From Pseudoalteromonas viridis (lineage in GTDB: Bacteria; Pseudomonadota; Gammaproteobacteria; Enterobacterales; Alteromonadaceae): a stretch of 64,000 nt of DNA. Each line of letters begins with the position of its first letter. The stretch's first letter is position 1. The stretch covers positions 1-64,000 of the forward strand of contig NZ_CP072425.1 of the NCBI RefSeq assembly GCF_017742995.1, in the 5' to 3' direction. A program made the translations under genes and the position numbers. Below, in pieces: positions 27,885 through 37,908 of this stretch. The notes beneath the pieces were generated by a model that saw nothing but the letters and a program-made list of their open reading frames with translations, made no database searches and was not told where the DNA came from.

Positions 27885-28805
27885 GTGAAGCAGTTGTTCG
27901 ACCATTGCGACCACTCGTTATACTCAAACGGCATGACGTTTTTGCGTCAGCCCATGGTGCGCGACATCGCCCATATTGAGTCCGACGTGGTGGTATTGGG
28001 GTTGCCATTTGACTTGGCCACCTCGGGACGTCCCGGTGCTCGCCTAGGCCCGGATGCGATCCGTCGCGCCTCGGTCCACTTAGCCTGGGAAGGTAAACGT
28101 TACCCCTGGCAATTTGCTCTATGGGACAAAATTAGCTTGCACGATGCTGGCGACTTTACTTATCCGGTGGGGGATCCGGAATACTTTACCGCGCAGCTGG
28201 AGTTGGCGGCAGAGCAGATCCTCCATCAGGGTAAAGCCTTACTTGGACTGGGCGGCGACCACTTCGTCACCCTGCCCTTGTTACGGGCACACCAGAAGAT
28301 ACATGGCAAAATGGCCTTAGTGCATTTTGATGCCCATACCGATACCTACAGTCAGGGCTCACGTTACGACCATGGCACTATGTTCTTTCATGCCCCCAGA
28401 GAAGGGCTGATCTGTCCGGAGCACTCCATTCAGCTGGGGATCCGCACCGAGTTCGAGCAAAGTAATCATGGCTTTGCCGTGGTCGATGCGATGCAGGCCA
28501 ATGATATGGATGCCCAGGCCATTGCCGAGCAGATCAAGGCCAGAGTCGGTGACCTGCCGGTCTATCTGACCTTTGATATCGACTGCCTGGATCCGGCCTT
28601 TGCACCTGGCACCGGCACGCCGGTGTGTGGTGGCCTGAGCAGCGACAAAGTGCTAAAGATCCTGCGCGCACTGCAAGGGATTAATATCGTTGGCATGGAC
28701 GTGGTGGAAGTCTCGCCCTCATACGATCAGAGCGAGCTGACGTCCATCGCCGCGGCCACCATCGCTTACGAATTGCTCCATTTGTGGGCCATTCGTCACA
28801 AATGA
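27885..28805 (+). CDS. speB: Agmatinase SpeB, 306 aa
   Basis: This ureohydrolase has the two-manganese motifs GGDHFVTLP, HFDAHTDTY and FDIDCLDPAFAPGTGTP. It splits agmatine to putrescine and urea. The start codon is GTG, directly after the speA stop, and a GGAGGAG inside the end of speA serves as its ribosome site, so translation is coupled. A hairpin terminator follows. Confidence 0.96.
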   Translation: MKQLFDHCDHSLYSNGMTFLRQPMVRDIAHIESDVVVLGLPFDLATSGRPGARLGPDAIRRASVHLAWEGKRYPWQFALWDKISLHDAGDFTYPVGDPEYFTAQLELAAEQILHQGKALLGLGGDHFVTLPLLRAHQKIHGKMALVHFDAHTDTYSQGSRYDHGTMFFHAPREGLICPEHSIQLGIRTEFEQSNHGFAVVDAMQANDMDAQAIAEQIKARVGDLPVYLTFDIDCLDPAFAPGTGTPVCGGLSSDKVLKILRALQGINIVGMDVVEVSPSYDQSELTSIAAATIAYELLHLWAIRHK

Positions 28806-28808
28806 TTT

Positions 28809-28828
28809 AAAGCGCCTGCGGGCGCTTT
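28809..28828 (+). terminator. Hairpin terminator after speB
   Basis: AAAGCGCC and GGCGCTTT pair around TGCG, followed by GTATTTG. It lies 3 bases past the speB stop. Confidence 0.75.
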
Positions 28829-29129
28829 GTATTTGCTAGGCAGAATCAGGCTATGGGGTGAAAATACTCATCCCTAAAGCCCTGTGCTTTATTGCTCTTA
28901 ACACAAAGCTTCCGTGCAAAAAACCACCCAAACCATGCCTTTTTCGTATCCTCTTTTTTTCCTATCACTGCTAACTTATTCCGGTGCTTTTGGTGAGTTC
29001 TTTCAGGGAACAGCCCTTAGCAAGGAAGCAGAATGATGTGTCGTGTCCTGCAACAGGCAGAATAAACAAACGCACATCACTGCGAAAAAATGGATGAAGT
29101 CTCTTTGGTCAATTGGAATGGTCAAGCTT
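28829..29129. other. Intergenic region before the glycosidase-like gene; no gene seen
   Basis: About 300 bases follow the speB terminator. The reading frame of the next gene is open from 29043, but the upstream ATG codons lack ribosome sites. No clear promoter or RNA motif was recognised. Confidence 0.4.
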
Positions 29130-31526
29130 ATGAAAATACCTCTATATGCAACTCTCACTGCCGGGGCAATGGCGCTCGGTTTATCACTTCCTCTGCTGGC
29201 AGCAAGCAGCGACAACGCCAATTCAGGCGTGGGGATTAATCTCACTGGTATTAATTACTGGTCAAGTCAATGGACCACGCTGGATGTGATGAAGCATGCC
29301 TCTAACGGCAGCGGCCAGCTGTGGGCCACCAGCAATGCCCATACCTGGGAATTTAACACCGGCGATCAGGCACTACTGGATCTGGACGAGCAAGGCTGGC
29401 CCCGCACTTTACCTGCGGATTCGCCCGACTCGCCTTTTCACTATGTCACCACCATTATTTATCACGATAACCCGCATCATCCGGTCGGCGAGTTTGTGAT
29501 CTTGTACGAGGGTGAAGGTGAACTCTATTACTCAGGCCCGGAACTTATCAGCTCCGCGCCCGGACGCGACGTGGTACGCATGACTGCAAACAGTTTCTTC
29601 CATTTGCAGATCCACGCCACCGACCCAAACAAGACCGGCAACCATATTCGCAACATTCGCATTATTGCCCCAGGCGGTAGTTGCAGTGACGCCGCAACGG
29701 ATTACGCCGCCAGCGCGGCGGACTGTGCCAGCCCTGAGCAGTTTGTGTCGTTCGAGCACAGCTATCAGGAACGGATATTCCATCCACTCTTTTTGGATGA
29801 TATGCGCAAGTTTCGTACTTTGCGTTTTATGCAGCTGCTGAGCACCATAGACAACCCGGTTCAGCACTGGACGCAAAGGAACCAGTACGATTACGCCAGC
29901 TGGGCCCTCAATGGTGGCAGCCCCTATGAAGTGGCCATTGCCATGAGTAACAAGTTGGGGGCCGAGCCCTGGTACACACTCCCGGTTCGGGTAGATGACG
30001 ACTATATTCGCCAGTTTGCCCGATTGCTGAAAACGCAAAGCGAGGGGGATTCTGCGATTTATGTGGAGTTTGGTAACGAGCTGTGGAACAACGCCTGGCC
30101 GTACATTTTCGATGGTCTGTATCTCGAGGAGCAAGGTAAAGCCCTGTGGCCCAACACCAGTTACCACGATATTGAATATCGCATGAACTATTACGGGCTG
30201 CGCAGCTCACAGATGTGCGACATCATTAAAACAGAGTTTGCCGAGGAAGCAGAGCGTATACAATGCGTGATGGGCGGCCAGACCGGCGTGCCCTGGATAA
30301 GCGAGCAGGCACTAAACTGCCCTATTCACGCAGCGGGCGTGGGCCAGCGCTGTGCCGACAACATGGATGTGCTGGCGGTAGGCAGCTACTTTGCCGGTTA
30401 TTTTGCCGACCAAAAATATCTACCCATTTTACAGGACTGGGCCAGTGAAGGGGCCGAAGGTCTTAACAAGCTGTTTGAGGAAATGGACTCGGGCGTACTC
30501 TATGGCCTGACCTATAACCCCGATGAGCCACCCTGGTGGCAGGCACCTGAGCATGGCGCACTGACACAGGCCAGAGACAACATTCAGGGCAACCTGGCAC
30601 TGGCCCAGCAAAATGGCCTGATGCTGGCAGCCTATGAGGGCGGACAGCACCTTACCTATGCCGGAGATATTCGCGATGGCCGCGATACCATTAGCGAAAC
30701 CCTGTTCCTGAGCGCCAACCGCGATCCACGCATGGCGTCAGCGTTTACCAATCACCTCAATGACTGGCAGGCGTCTGGCGCAGGACTATACGTGGTGTTT
30801 GAAAGCATCGGCCAGTGGGACAGCTGGGGCGCATTTCCGCTTAAGGAGTATCAGACCCAGACCCGTGCGCAGGCACATAAATACGATGCCGTGCTGAACT
30901 TTATTGAGCAGACGCCGTGCTGGTGGACTGAGTGCGAGCAAAACGTACAAAGTAGTGATAATACCGATAGCTTGCCAGCAGGTGAAGACTCACCTCAGGC
31001 CGCGATGTTGAACCTGAGCTCGTCTGCCTTGTTTGACAGCAATGGCGTTGGCCTGAGCTGGCAATTCAATAATGTTGCCGAGATACCAGTGAAGTTTCAG
31101 GTTTATCGCGATGCGCAACTGATCTGGCATACCACCGCCAACAGCTACGAAGATCACTGGCTACCGCTTAATCAGACCTATCAGTATCAGGTGCGTGCTG
31201 TACACAGCGACACGGGCACAGTGATAGCAGAGGCAAGCCTGAATACCAAAGCCGGTGACAGCGAGTCCCCGACTGCTCCTGCTCAGTTCAGTGTGCAGTC
31301 AGATGGCGCTTATGGCGCAACATTGCAATGGCAGCCCAGCGCAGATAATCAGGGCATTCGCTTTTACAAGATTATCCGCAACGGTGAGCCCTATACCCTA
31401 AGCAATGCGGCCCACTTTGACGACCCCTGGCCACCCAAAGGGGAAGTCAGCTATCAGGTTATCGCCATTGACCTGGCTGGCAATCAGTCCAATGCTTCGC
31501 CTGTCGGCACCTTGCTGATCCATTAG
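29130..31526 (+). CDS. Secreted glycoside hydrolase-like protein with C-terminal FN3-like modules, 798 aa
   Basis: The start at 29130 is chosen because it begins a signal peptide (MKIPLYATLTAGAMALGLSL); ATGs at 29118 and 29043 are alternatives. The central region looks like a clan A (TIM-barrel) glycosidase: a possible acid/base Glu lies in YVEFGNELWNNAW (about residue 316) and a possible nucleophile in LAAYEGGQHLTYAG (about 503). Cysteine pairs occur in loops. Residues about 630-798 are two fibronectin-III-like modules (SALFDSNGVGLSWQFNN, ATLQWQPSADNQGI). The family number cannot be given with confidence; a cell-wall or algal polysaccharide is a likely substrate, by inference. It stands alone. 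Confidence 0.75.
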   Translation: MKIPLYATLTAGAMALGLSLPLLAASSDNANSGVGINLTGINYWSSQWTTLDVMKHASNGSGQLWATSNAHTWEFNTGDQALLDLDEQGWPRTLPADSPDSPFHYVTTIIYHDNPHHPVGEFVILYEGEGELYYSGPELISSAPGRDVVRMTANSFFHLQIHATDPNKTGNHIRNIRIIAPGGSCSDAATDYAASAADCASPEQFVSFEHSYQERIFHPLFLDDMRKFRTLRFMQLLSTIDNPVQHWTQRNQYDYASWALNGGSPYEVAIAMSNKLGAEPWYTLPVRVDDDYIRQFARLLKTQSEGDSAIYVEFGNELWNNAWPYIFDGLYLEEQGKALWPNTSYHDIEYRMNYYGLRSSQMCDIIKTEFAEEAERIQCVMGGQTGVPWISEQALNCPIHAAGVGQRCADNMDVLAVGSYFAGYFADQKYLPILQDWASEGAEGLNKLFEEMDSGVLYGLTYNPDEPPWWQAPEHGALTQARDNIQGNLALAQQNGLMLAAYEGGQHLTYAGDIRDGRDTISETLFLSANRDPRMASAFTNHLNDWQASGAGLYVVFESIGQWDSWGAFPLKEYQTQTRAQAHKYDAVLNFIEQTPCWWTECEQNVQSSDNTDSLPAGEDSPQAAMLNLSSSALFDSNGVGLSWQFNNVAEIPVKFQVYRDAQLIWHTTANSYEDHWLPLNQTYQYQVRAVHSDTGTVIAEASLNTKAGDSESPTAPAQFSVQSDGAYGATLQWQPSADNQGIRFYKIIRNGEPYTLSNAAHFDDPWPPKGEVSYQVIAIDLAGNQSNASPVGTLLIH

Positions 31527-31903
31527 TCTATTTTGGTTGCCAGCCTCAGCTGGCAACCAATGCCAACTGGCAAAGCCTCATTTATCACGCTTTAGGTGCC
31601 GTAAACCAGCCTCATGTGCCGACACAAGCCACCTAAAACATGCCTTATTGATTGATTTGTCATCAGTCTGACATTTTTTAAATTTTTTGCTAAAGAAGTC
31701 GCACAGCCGGACGATACACTAATCATGGCAGGCAGCGACTATCTCTTCCATCGCCATGACTTTAAAAGCTTTATCAACTTATACCCCAAGATAGTGCTAA
31801 TCGATACGGCTCGTTCCTGGTTTTTTGGCTTTGAACGAGCAATCCCCTTTTCATCCCAAAATAGCCATCAATACAAACACTAACTTGTGGTTCCGGGCAA
31901 TAA
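31527..31903. other. Intergenic region with hairpins; no supported gene
   Basis: GGTTGCCAGC and GCTGGCAACC pair at 31534-31557 just after the preceding stop, without a T tail. Near 31809-31842, GCTCGTTC and GAACGAGC could pair and may end the leftward neighbour transcript. A 51-codon frame at 31725-31880 lacks a ribosome site. Confidence 0.45.
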
Positions 31904-32677
31904 TCACGCTTTGTCGTATAAATGGGCGTCTTCCTGCAGCTGTGCCAAAAGGTTATTAACGAACTGATTGTCGAGCCTGCCCAGTGAATCATGTAACTGC
32001 GCCAGTCTCTGCTCCCTTTCACTAGCAACTGGACTGGTGATCTGCTTATCTGACACATTTAGTATCGGTTGCGAAGCGCCAGCTTCAGTGGTTTTGTTTT
32101 GTTGCGCTTTCATCGGGTCGTATACAGCATACTGTGTGCCGTTGCGCTGTTTGGCTTGCACTTTGCGCTGATGTGCAAGTTCAAATGCCAGTGAGTTTAA
32201 CTCTTTCAATGACTGGGGCGTTACATCCATGCTCATATAGGCATCGCCCAGCGCTCGCTTATCCTGCTCGTCGAGAAACGACGTGATGTCACCAAATGCT
32301 GCACTGACGTCGCCCTCTCGGAGGGGCTCAATTTTCAGAGACGCAGCAACATCTAAAGTCATTTCTTCCAGGGTCTTATCATTGACCACTAATTCCGGAT
32401 ACTGCTGCGTCATAGCACTGTTGAGTGACTGACGCACGATATCAAGCCTTTGCTCATAAGCCATATATTTAGGTGGCACTGCTTCTTGAAGGTTTTGTAC
32501 AGTTTGAAACATTAAATCCTGAATATCATGGGCATCGGTACTGAGTGTTGAAGTGGAGGCCAGGTTAACAGTAGATCCTGAAGGTTGTGCATCTGGCACT
32601 TTTGCCTGCGCCGATTTGCCCGTTGCCTGGTGTGTCGTTGCGGGTTTGTCTGGTTTAGACGAGTTGATATTCAGCAT
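31904..32677 (-). CDS. Hypothetical protein, 257 aa
   Basis: There is a strong ribosome site (GGAGG) before the ATG at 32677. The protein has no signal peptide or membrane segment; the first 45 residues are low-complexity Ser/Thr/Ala/Gln and the rest is mainly helical and charged, with Gln-rich stretches near the end. I do not recognise a family. It follows the small exported protein gene on the same strand 20 bases downstream, so the two are likely co-transcribed. Role unknown. Confidence 0.72.
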   Translation of the reverse strand: MLNINSSKPDKPATTHQATGKSAQAKVPDAQPSGSTVNLASTSTLSTDAHDIQDLMFQTVQNLQEAVPPKYMAYEQRLDIVRQSLNSAMTQQYPELVVNDKTLEEMTLDVAASLKIEPLREGDVSAAFGDITSFLDEQDKRALGDAYMSMDVTPQSLKELNSLAFELAHQRKVQAKQRNGTQYAVYDPMKAQQNKTTEAGASQPILNVSDKQITSPVASEREQRLAQLHDSLGRLDNQFVNNLLAQLQEDAHLYDKA

Positions 32678-32697
32678 CCTTGGCCTCCGTAGTGTGA

Positions 32698-33138
32698 TTA
32701 ATATGTGTAGTCTATGGTGATTGTATTCTTTACATCATAATCCCAGTAAGCATGGTAGCTACCGCCTTCCAGAGTATAGGTCAGTACAAACTCGCCTCTG
32801 GCTTCTAAACCATCGAAGTAATCAACTGACCCGCTGTTACTGCTAGAAATATCCATACATTTAAAGTCATAGTTCGAGTACTGACGTCGGTAACATAACT
32901 CAACTTTCTGATTATCATAACCATTTGTATAGTCGTGATAATTCCACGAAACTTTGGTGATTTTTGTTCCGTTCCTGGGTATTTTTAGATCTCTGTAGCC
33001 CATGCTAGCATACCCGGTACTAAAGTAGATGGTGTAACCACCCCGTTCAATAACAGACTGACCGGTAGCTGCGAAAGTGGAGACTGAAACTGCAGCCGCA
33101 GCCGCAGCCAGGCAAAGTGATAAAATAGCTTTTTTCAT
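32698..33138 (-). CDS. Small exported beta-rich protein, 146 aa
   Basis: An excellent ribosome site (AAGGAGG) precedes the ATG at 33138. The protein has a clear signal peptide (MKKAILSLCLAAAAAAVSVS, cleavage after TFA) and a mature part very rich in Tyr, Ser, Gly and Asn with two cysteines (LCYRRQYSNYDFKC), probably a disulfide-linked beta domain. I do not recognise the family. It heads a two-gene unit with the 257-residue protein. Confidence 0.8.
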   Translation of the reverse strand: MKKAILSLCLAAAAAAVSVSTFAATGQSVIERGGYTIYFSTGYASMGYRDLKIPRNGTKITKVSWNYHDYTNGYDNQKVELCYRRQYSNYDFKCMDISSSNSGSVDYFDGLEARGEFVLTYTLEGGSYHAYWDYDVKNTITIDYTY

Positions 33139-33437
33139 AATTAGATCCTCCTTGGATACTTAATAGGTGCTTTAAAGCAAATAAGCTGGGGTGATTATGA
33201 GTATTTTAATATTTAAGTTCAAGCCTTTATTATGAGTTATAGCTAGAATATCAACAAAAAGCACGGCAATTATGTAACTTAATTACCAAAGGACAATACC
33301 TGAGACAACCCTATTGAGCAAACACAGAGTAGATACAATTTTAGTTGCTTCTGTTGAACCAGACCAATTAACCACGGCGTAGGCTTAGTACTCAATATTG
33401 AGTAAGTTACCGTGAAAGTAGCATGACAGCTAGCTGT

Positions 33438-33713
33438 CTATATCCTTAAGCGCTTAAAATTCCAAAGCAGAATTTTAAAGGAGAACGCGTAAAGTGAGAT
33501 GAATAAGACAAAGGCACATCCAAACACCACAAGCATAAGCTCTCCCGGATATTCTCTGCCGGGTGTATTTGGATCAACCCCAAATGCTATCGAAATTTTA
33601 TGGGCCAAAGTTGTAAATACATAACTTATGACACCAACATTTAAAATATGAAATAAGGCCCGAAGCCTTCTGCCCCCTTCGGTTCTGGCATCTGAAATTT
33701 TTAATGAGTTCAT
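33438..33713 (-). CDS. Small membrane protein, two predicted transmembrane segments, 91 aa
   Basis: Two hydrophobic segments (about residues 22-38 and 59-82: LMLVVFGCAFVLFISLYAFS) are joined by a Pro/Gly loop; both ends are basic. There is no clear ribosome site. No family recognised. It could be a genuine small gene or a remnant; hydrophobic codon structure favours a gene. Confidence 0.55.
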   Translation of the reverse strand: MNSLKISDARTEGGRRLRALFHILNVGVISYVFTTLAHKISIAFGVDPNTPGREYPGELMLVVFGCAFVLFISLYAFSFKILLWNFKRLRI

Positions 33714-33806
33714 TTTAACTAGTTTTGCAGATTGAGCTGCTTGCTCTTTGCAGAGCGCTTTAAAATGCGCAGGACCCGGCTTCGTGGATATAAAACTGAT
33801 AAATAC

Positions 33807-33839
33807 AAAAAGGCATATGCAAAATGCATATGCCTTTTT
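33807..33839. terminator. Bidirectional terminator downstream of cysS
   Basis: AAAAAGGCATATGCA and TGCATATGCCTTTTT form a perfect 15-pair stem with an AAA loop; A and T runs allow function on both strands. It lies 27 bases past the cysS stop. Confidence 0.92.
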
Positions 33840-33866
33840 GACTACGCAGTTAAGCGCGAACAGAGG

Positions 33867-35246
33867 TTAAGCTTTACGCCAGGTGGTTTTACCGGCGCTG
33901 TCTTCCAGTACCACGCCCATAGCCGTTAAGGCGTCACGAGCAGCATCGGCGGCGGCCCAGTCTTTATTCTCACGGGCAGTTTTACGCTGCTCGATCAGGG
34001 CCTCGATTTTTGCCACTTCGTCTTCGTCCTGGTCACCATGCAAAAAGGCTTCCGGATCTTGCTGAGCAATACCCAGTACTTCTGCAAGCTTCACCAAAAT
34101 GAAAGCATGTTCGCCCGCCGCTTTGGCATCGGAGTCTTTCAGCAGGTTCACTTCTTTGGCCAGTTCAAAAATCACAGGCAACGCTTCTGGAGTATTGAAG
34201 TCATCGTTCATCGCCGCTTCAAAACGTGCCACAAATGGGTTACCCGCTAGTTCTGTCTCAACCAGTTCAACACCACGCAGAGCCGTATAAATACGCTCTA
34301 ATGACGAACGCGCCTGCTCCAGGTTCTCCTGTGAGTAGTTCAGCTGACTGCGATAGTGGCCGTTGATCAGGAAATAACGCACGGTTTCACGGTCGTACGC
34401 TTTAAGTACTTCGCGTACCGTAAAGAAGTTGCCCAAAGATTTTGACATCTTTTCTTTATTTACCTGCACCATACCAGTGTGGATCCAGGTATTGACGTAA
34501 CGACCATTGTTGGCACAGCATGACTGGGCAATTTCGTTTTCATGGTGCGGGAATTGTAAGTCTGAGCCACCACCGTGAATATCGAAAAACTCGCCCAGGT
34601 GCTTAGAGCTCATCGCACTACACTCAATGTGCCAGCCCGGACGACCTTCACCCCAGGGTGATGTCCAGCTCGGCTCGCCGGCTTTGGCTTTTTTCCAAAG
34701 CACAAAATCAAGCGGATCGTCTTTGCCCTCTGCTACTTCAACGCGTGCACCCGCCTGCAACATATCCAGGTCCTGCTGAGACAATTGGCCGTATGCTTCA
34801 AAGGTTGAGACGTCGAACAAAACATCGCCATTTTTTGCCACATAGGCATGGCCTTTTGCAATCAGGCGTTCGATCATGGCAATGATCTCATCCATATGTC
34901 CCGTTACGGTCGGCTCGATGTCCGCAGGCAGGATGTTCAATGCCTCAAAGTCCTCGTGCATGGCCTTGGTCATGCGCACTGTCAAAGCATCGATTTCTTC
35001 ATTATTCTCTGCGGCGCGCTTAATGATTTTATCGTCCACGTCCGTGATATTGCGCACATAAGTCACCTGATAGCCCAGGTGACGCAGGTAACGATTCATC
35101 ACATCAAAAGAGACATAAGTACGGGCGTGGCCTACATGGCAGAAGTCATAAATAGTGATACCACACACGTACATGTCTACTTTGCCTTCCACAAGCGGTT
35201 TAAACTCAGTCTTTTGACGTGTTAGTGTGTTGTAGATCTGCAACAT
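33867..35246 (-). CDS. cysS: Cysteinyl-tRNA synthetase CysS, 459 aa
   Basis: This class I synthetase shows the zinc-binding Cys and HIGH-like motif ([18 protein letters not shown]) at about residues 27-43, and [10 protein letters not shown] at about 269. It charges tRNA-Cys and is essential. Length is typical. It is divergent from ppiB and ends at a perfect terminator. Confidence 0.98.
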   Translation of the reverse strand: MLQIYNTLTRQKTEFKPLVEGKVDMYVCGITIYDFCHVGHARTYVSFDVMNRYLRHLGYQVTYVRNITDVDDKIIKRAAENNEEIDALTVRMTKAMHEDFEALNILPADIEPTVTGHMDEIIAMIERLIAKGHAYVAKNGDVLFDVSTFEAYGQLSQQDLDMLQAGARVEVAEGKDDPLDFVLWKKAKAGEPSWTSPWGEGRPGWHIECSAMSSKHLGEFFDIHGGGSDLQFPHHENEIAQSCCANNGRYVNTWIHTGMVQVNKEKMSKSLGNFFTVREVLKAYDRETVRYFLINGHYRSQLNYSQENLEQARSSLERIYTALRGVELVETELAGNPFVARFEAAMNDDFNTPEALPVIFELAKEVNLLKDSDAKAAGEHAFILVKLAEVLGIAQQDPEAFLHGDQDEDEVAKIEALIEQRKTARENKDWAAADAARDALTAMGVVLEDSAGKTTWRKA

Positions 35247-35451
35247 GTAGATTATTCCTAAAATTTATCCAAGTACCCGGCAATCATATCACTTGCATTA
35301 CTTAGTCTCTATAAAAAATCATGGCCAAAAGGCTGGTAAAAATAACAGTTAGTTGACAATTTCGCCGCTCACTCTCTCAGAGACTTTGTAGTTATCAATT
35401 TGTGCTATAAAATAGGTTCCTAAATTGAAATAGGTAAATCAAGGACCTGTT

Positions 35452-35946
35452 ATGGTTGTTTTACAAACAAACTTTGGCGATATCAAAATCAACCTGTTCG
35501 CTGACAAAGCGCCGGCAACGGTTGAGAACTTCTTAAAGTACGTTGAATCTGGTTTTTACAACGGCACTATCTTCCACCGTGTGATTGACGGCTTTATGGT
35601 TCAGGGCGGCGGTTTTGAGCCAGGTATGAACCAAAAAGAAGTAGGTGCACCGGTTAAAAACGAAGCCAACAATGGCGTTGCCAATAAAACCGGCACGCTG
35701 GCAATGGCACGTACGCCTGATCCACACTCAGCCACAGCGCAATTCTTTATCAATGTAAACGATAACGACTTTTTGAACTTCAGCAGCGAAACGGCGCAAG
35801 GCTGGGGTTACTGTGTATTCGGTGAAGTAGCCGAAGGCATGGACATCGTGAACAAGATCAAAGGCGTTGCAACTGGCTCTGCGGGCTTCCACCAGGATGT
35901 ACCACTGGAAGACGTTGTGATCGAAAAAGCGTTTGTTGCCGAATAA
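35452..35946 (+). CDS. ppiB: Cytoplasmic peptidyl-prolyl cis-trans isomerase PpiB (cyclophilin), 164 aa
   Basis: The sequence is a cyclophilin with the catalytic and binding residues in [20 protein letters not shown] and [17 protein letters not shown]. There is no signal peptide, so this is the cytoplasmic form. AAGGA precedes the ATG. Divergent from cysS, as in E. coli, and followed by lpxH. Confidence 0.96.
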   Translation: MVVLQTNFGDIKINLFADKAPATVENFLKYVESGFYNGTIFHRVIDGFMVQGGGFEPGMNQKEVGAPVKNEANNGVANKTGTLAMARTPDPHSATAQFFINVNDNDFLNFSSETAQGWGYCVFGEVAEGMDIVNKIKGVATGSAGFHQDVPLEDVVIEKAFVAE

Positions 35947-35968
35947 GCGACCGCTTTTATTGATTAAA

Positions 35969-36005
35969 GAAACGCGAAGTGACTTAAATGGCACTTTCGC
36001 GTTTC
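35969..36005 (+). terminator. Stem-loop between ppiB and lpxH
   Basis: GAAACGCGAAGTG pairs with CACTTTCGCGTTTC with one bulged base. It contains the upstream ATG (35988) of the lpxH frame, which argues that translation of lpxH starts later, at 36042. The T tail is weak. Confidence 0.65.
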
Positions 36006-36041
36006 TCTGTTCCTCTACCGCTCCAACCTGAAGTTGTCTCC

Positions 36042-36764
36042 ATGCGCAAAAGCTACTTTATTTCTGATCTGCATTTAACCGAGCACCGCCCTGATATCAC
36101 CGCTGCTTTTTATCGCTTTCTCGAGCAGCATATGCAAGATGATGTGGATGCCTTATACATCCTGGGAGACTTTTTTGAAGTCTGGATTGGTGACGATGAA
36201 GGTAATCCGCTGGCACTGGACATAGCAACCAAACTGCGCGCCATTTCCGAGCGTGGTATTAAACTGTTTTTTATTCATGGCAACCGTGATTTTCTGGTTG
36301 GTCAGCGCTACGCCGACCTGTGTGGCATGACCTTACTGCCTGAGCAAGCAGTGATTGATCTGTACGGCACCCCTACCGTGATTTTACACGGCGATGAAAT
36401 GTGTACGCAGGACGAGGTGTATCAGAAATTTCGCAAGAAAAGCCGTGGCTGGTGGTGGCCAAGGCTGATGCTGGCGATGCCGCTGTGGTATCGCCGCAGA
36501 GTCGCGCGCAATGCCAGAGAAAAGAGCAAACAAAGCCAGATGGGCAAAGCGCCTGAAATTTTAGATGTAACCGAAGAAGCGGTACTGGCAATGTTTGCAC
36601 GCCATCAGGTCAGCAACATGATCCACGGCCATACACACCGCCCGAATGTCCATCAACACCAGAATAAAACCCGCACAGTGTTGGGCGACTGGTATAGCCA
36701 AAGTTCTTACCTGGTAGTCACTGAGCAAGGCCAGACCCTCACTCAGCATCCTTTTTCAGACTAA
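36042..36764 (+). CDS. lpxH: UDP-2,3-diacylglucosamine diphosphatase LpxH, 240 aa
   Basis: This metallophosphoesterase has the ordered motifs SDLHL, GDFFEVWIGDD, GNRDFLVG and HGHTHRP, which bind the two metals. LpxH hydrolyses UDP-2,3-diacylglucosamine to lipid X in lipid A synthesis. Starting at 36042 gives the family length of 240; an upstream ATG lies inside a hairpin. The gene order ppiB-lpxH is common in this group. Confidence 0.95.
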   Translation: MRKSYFISDLHLTEHRPDITAAFYRFLEQHMQDDVDALYILGDFFEVWIGDDEGNPLALDIATKLRAISERGIKLFFIHGNRDFLVGQRYADLCGMTLLPEQAVIDLYGTPTVILHGDEMCTQDEVYQKFRKKSRGWWWPRLMLAMPLWYRRRVARNAREKSKQSQMGKAPEILDVTEEAVLAMFARHQVSNMIHGHTHRPNVHQHQNKTRTVLGDWYSQSSYLVVTEQGQTLTQHPFSD

Positions 36765-36774
36765 ACTTGCCTAA

Positions 36775-37566
36775 TTATGCAACTAACGCAGGCGCACCAC
36801 TGTGGAATTTAAAGTCGCTGTCTGGCGTTAAGATCAGGTCATTTTCGATGACTTTAAACTCAGCGACGCGTGCTGCGATATCAAATCGCTGTGGATCGGT
36901 GGCGTCGGCCACCTGCTGAGCCAGTTCCAGGTAGTCCTGATAATGACGCGCTTCTGAGCGCAACAGCGAGACATAAAAGCGCCCGATGTCCGGCTCAAGA
37001 TGTGGTGCCAGTTTCGCAAAGCGCTCACAAGAGCGGGCCTCGATAAACGCACCTATGATCAGCTTATCGATCAGCGCAGCCGGCTCAAAAGTGCGCACAT
37101 GCTTGATCATCCCAGAGGCATAGCGAGAGGCATTCAGGCTCTGAACACGCAGTCCCTTTTTATTAATGATATCCAGCACTTGCTCAAAATGATGCAACTC
37201 TTCTTTGATTAACCGTACCATTTTGTCCAGTATGTCCTGGTTATAGGCATACTCAGGCTTGGCGGTTAAGCTGCCAATGAGCTCGTTCTTGCTGGCACTA
37301 AACTGACCATCGCCAACTTTACGATAGACAAAGTCTTCATAGGGCTTGATCCAGCCAAGCAGGGTCTGCGCCGAGGCATTGTCCAGGGCATATTTACGGA
37401 TCAAAAATGCCGCGCTCTGGGCCGCTTTAAGCTCACAATGCATATGGTCAACCAACAGGGCTTGCAGATGCTCAGGCTTTTTCGCTTCATCGATCCAGCT
37501 GTCGGGTGTTTCACAACCCAGAAACTGATAAATGGGTGCCAACAGGTCGGCATACTTCTCTAACAT
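36775..37566 (-). CDS. miaE: tRNA-(ms2io6A37) hydroxylase MiaE, 263 aa
   Basis: The helical protein has the diiron ligands of MiaE: Glu in HCELKAAQ, EELHHFE (about 130), EARSCERF and SEARHYQDYL. The enzyme hydroxylates the isopentenyl side chain of ms2i6A at tRNA position 37 using oxygen. Length fits the family. It converges with lpxH, the stops being 10 bases apart. Confidence 0.9.
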   Translation of the reverse strand: MLEKYADLLAPIYQFLGCETPDSWIDEAKKPEHLQALLVDHMHCELKAAQSAAFLIRKYALDNASAQTLLGWIKPYEDFVYRKVGDGQFSASKNELIGSLTAKPEYAYNQDILDKMVRLIKEELHHFEQVLDIINKKGLRVQSLNASRYASGMIKHVRTFEPAALIDKLIIGAFIEARSCERFAKLAPHLEPDIGRFYVSLLRSEARHYQDYLELAQQVADATDPQRFDIAARVAEFKVIENDLILTPDSDFKFHSGAPALVA

Positions 37567-37908
37567 GTTTCAGATAATCATTCGCAAAAAATTGCCTCTA
37601 TTGTACCACAAGCGTGCCAGGTGGCACTATCAACGCCTGTGACTTACCACAAGTTTGTGCCAGATCAAAGACGCCGGGATTTCAGAATTGTTTCTTGACA
37701 AAAATTAACCAATCTTTCATAACTTAAATGATGTTGTATAAATTTCATACTTACAGGCGCCACCATTGGCCCCGTATTTATGGTGATTACGCAGCTTTGT
37801 GTCATCGCACTTTGATGTTACTGGGCTGTTATATAAGACAAGGACTGCACCCGTAATCGCCGGGTAACCAGAACGCGTCAGACAACAATCTTTTTTGAGG
37901 GGCTCGTT
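37567..37908. other. Intergenic region with candidate promoter for the Yip1-like gene
   Basis: TTGACA (37695-37700) is followed 17 bases later by CATAAC (37718-37723), a plausible sigma-70 promoter firing rightward, 180 bases before the next start. The rest shows no gene. The long leader may be regulatory. Confidence 0.45.

Noticed and set aside
31725..31880. Open frame of 51 codons between the glycosidase-like gene and the 257-residue protein
   Set aside because: No ribosome site and no leader or domain pattern; it lies in a hairpin-rich spacer.
33727..33806. Possible tRNA-like folding near the cysS terminator
   Set aside because: The sequence contains short complementary stretches, but no T-loop GTTCRA or acceptor stem ending in a discriminator base could be built.
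35988..36041. Upstream ATG for lpxH
   Set aside because: It lies in the loop of the ppiB stem-loop without ribosome site; the ATG at 36042 gives the family length.
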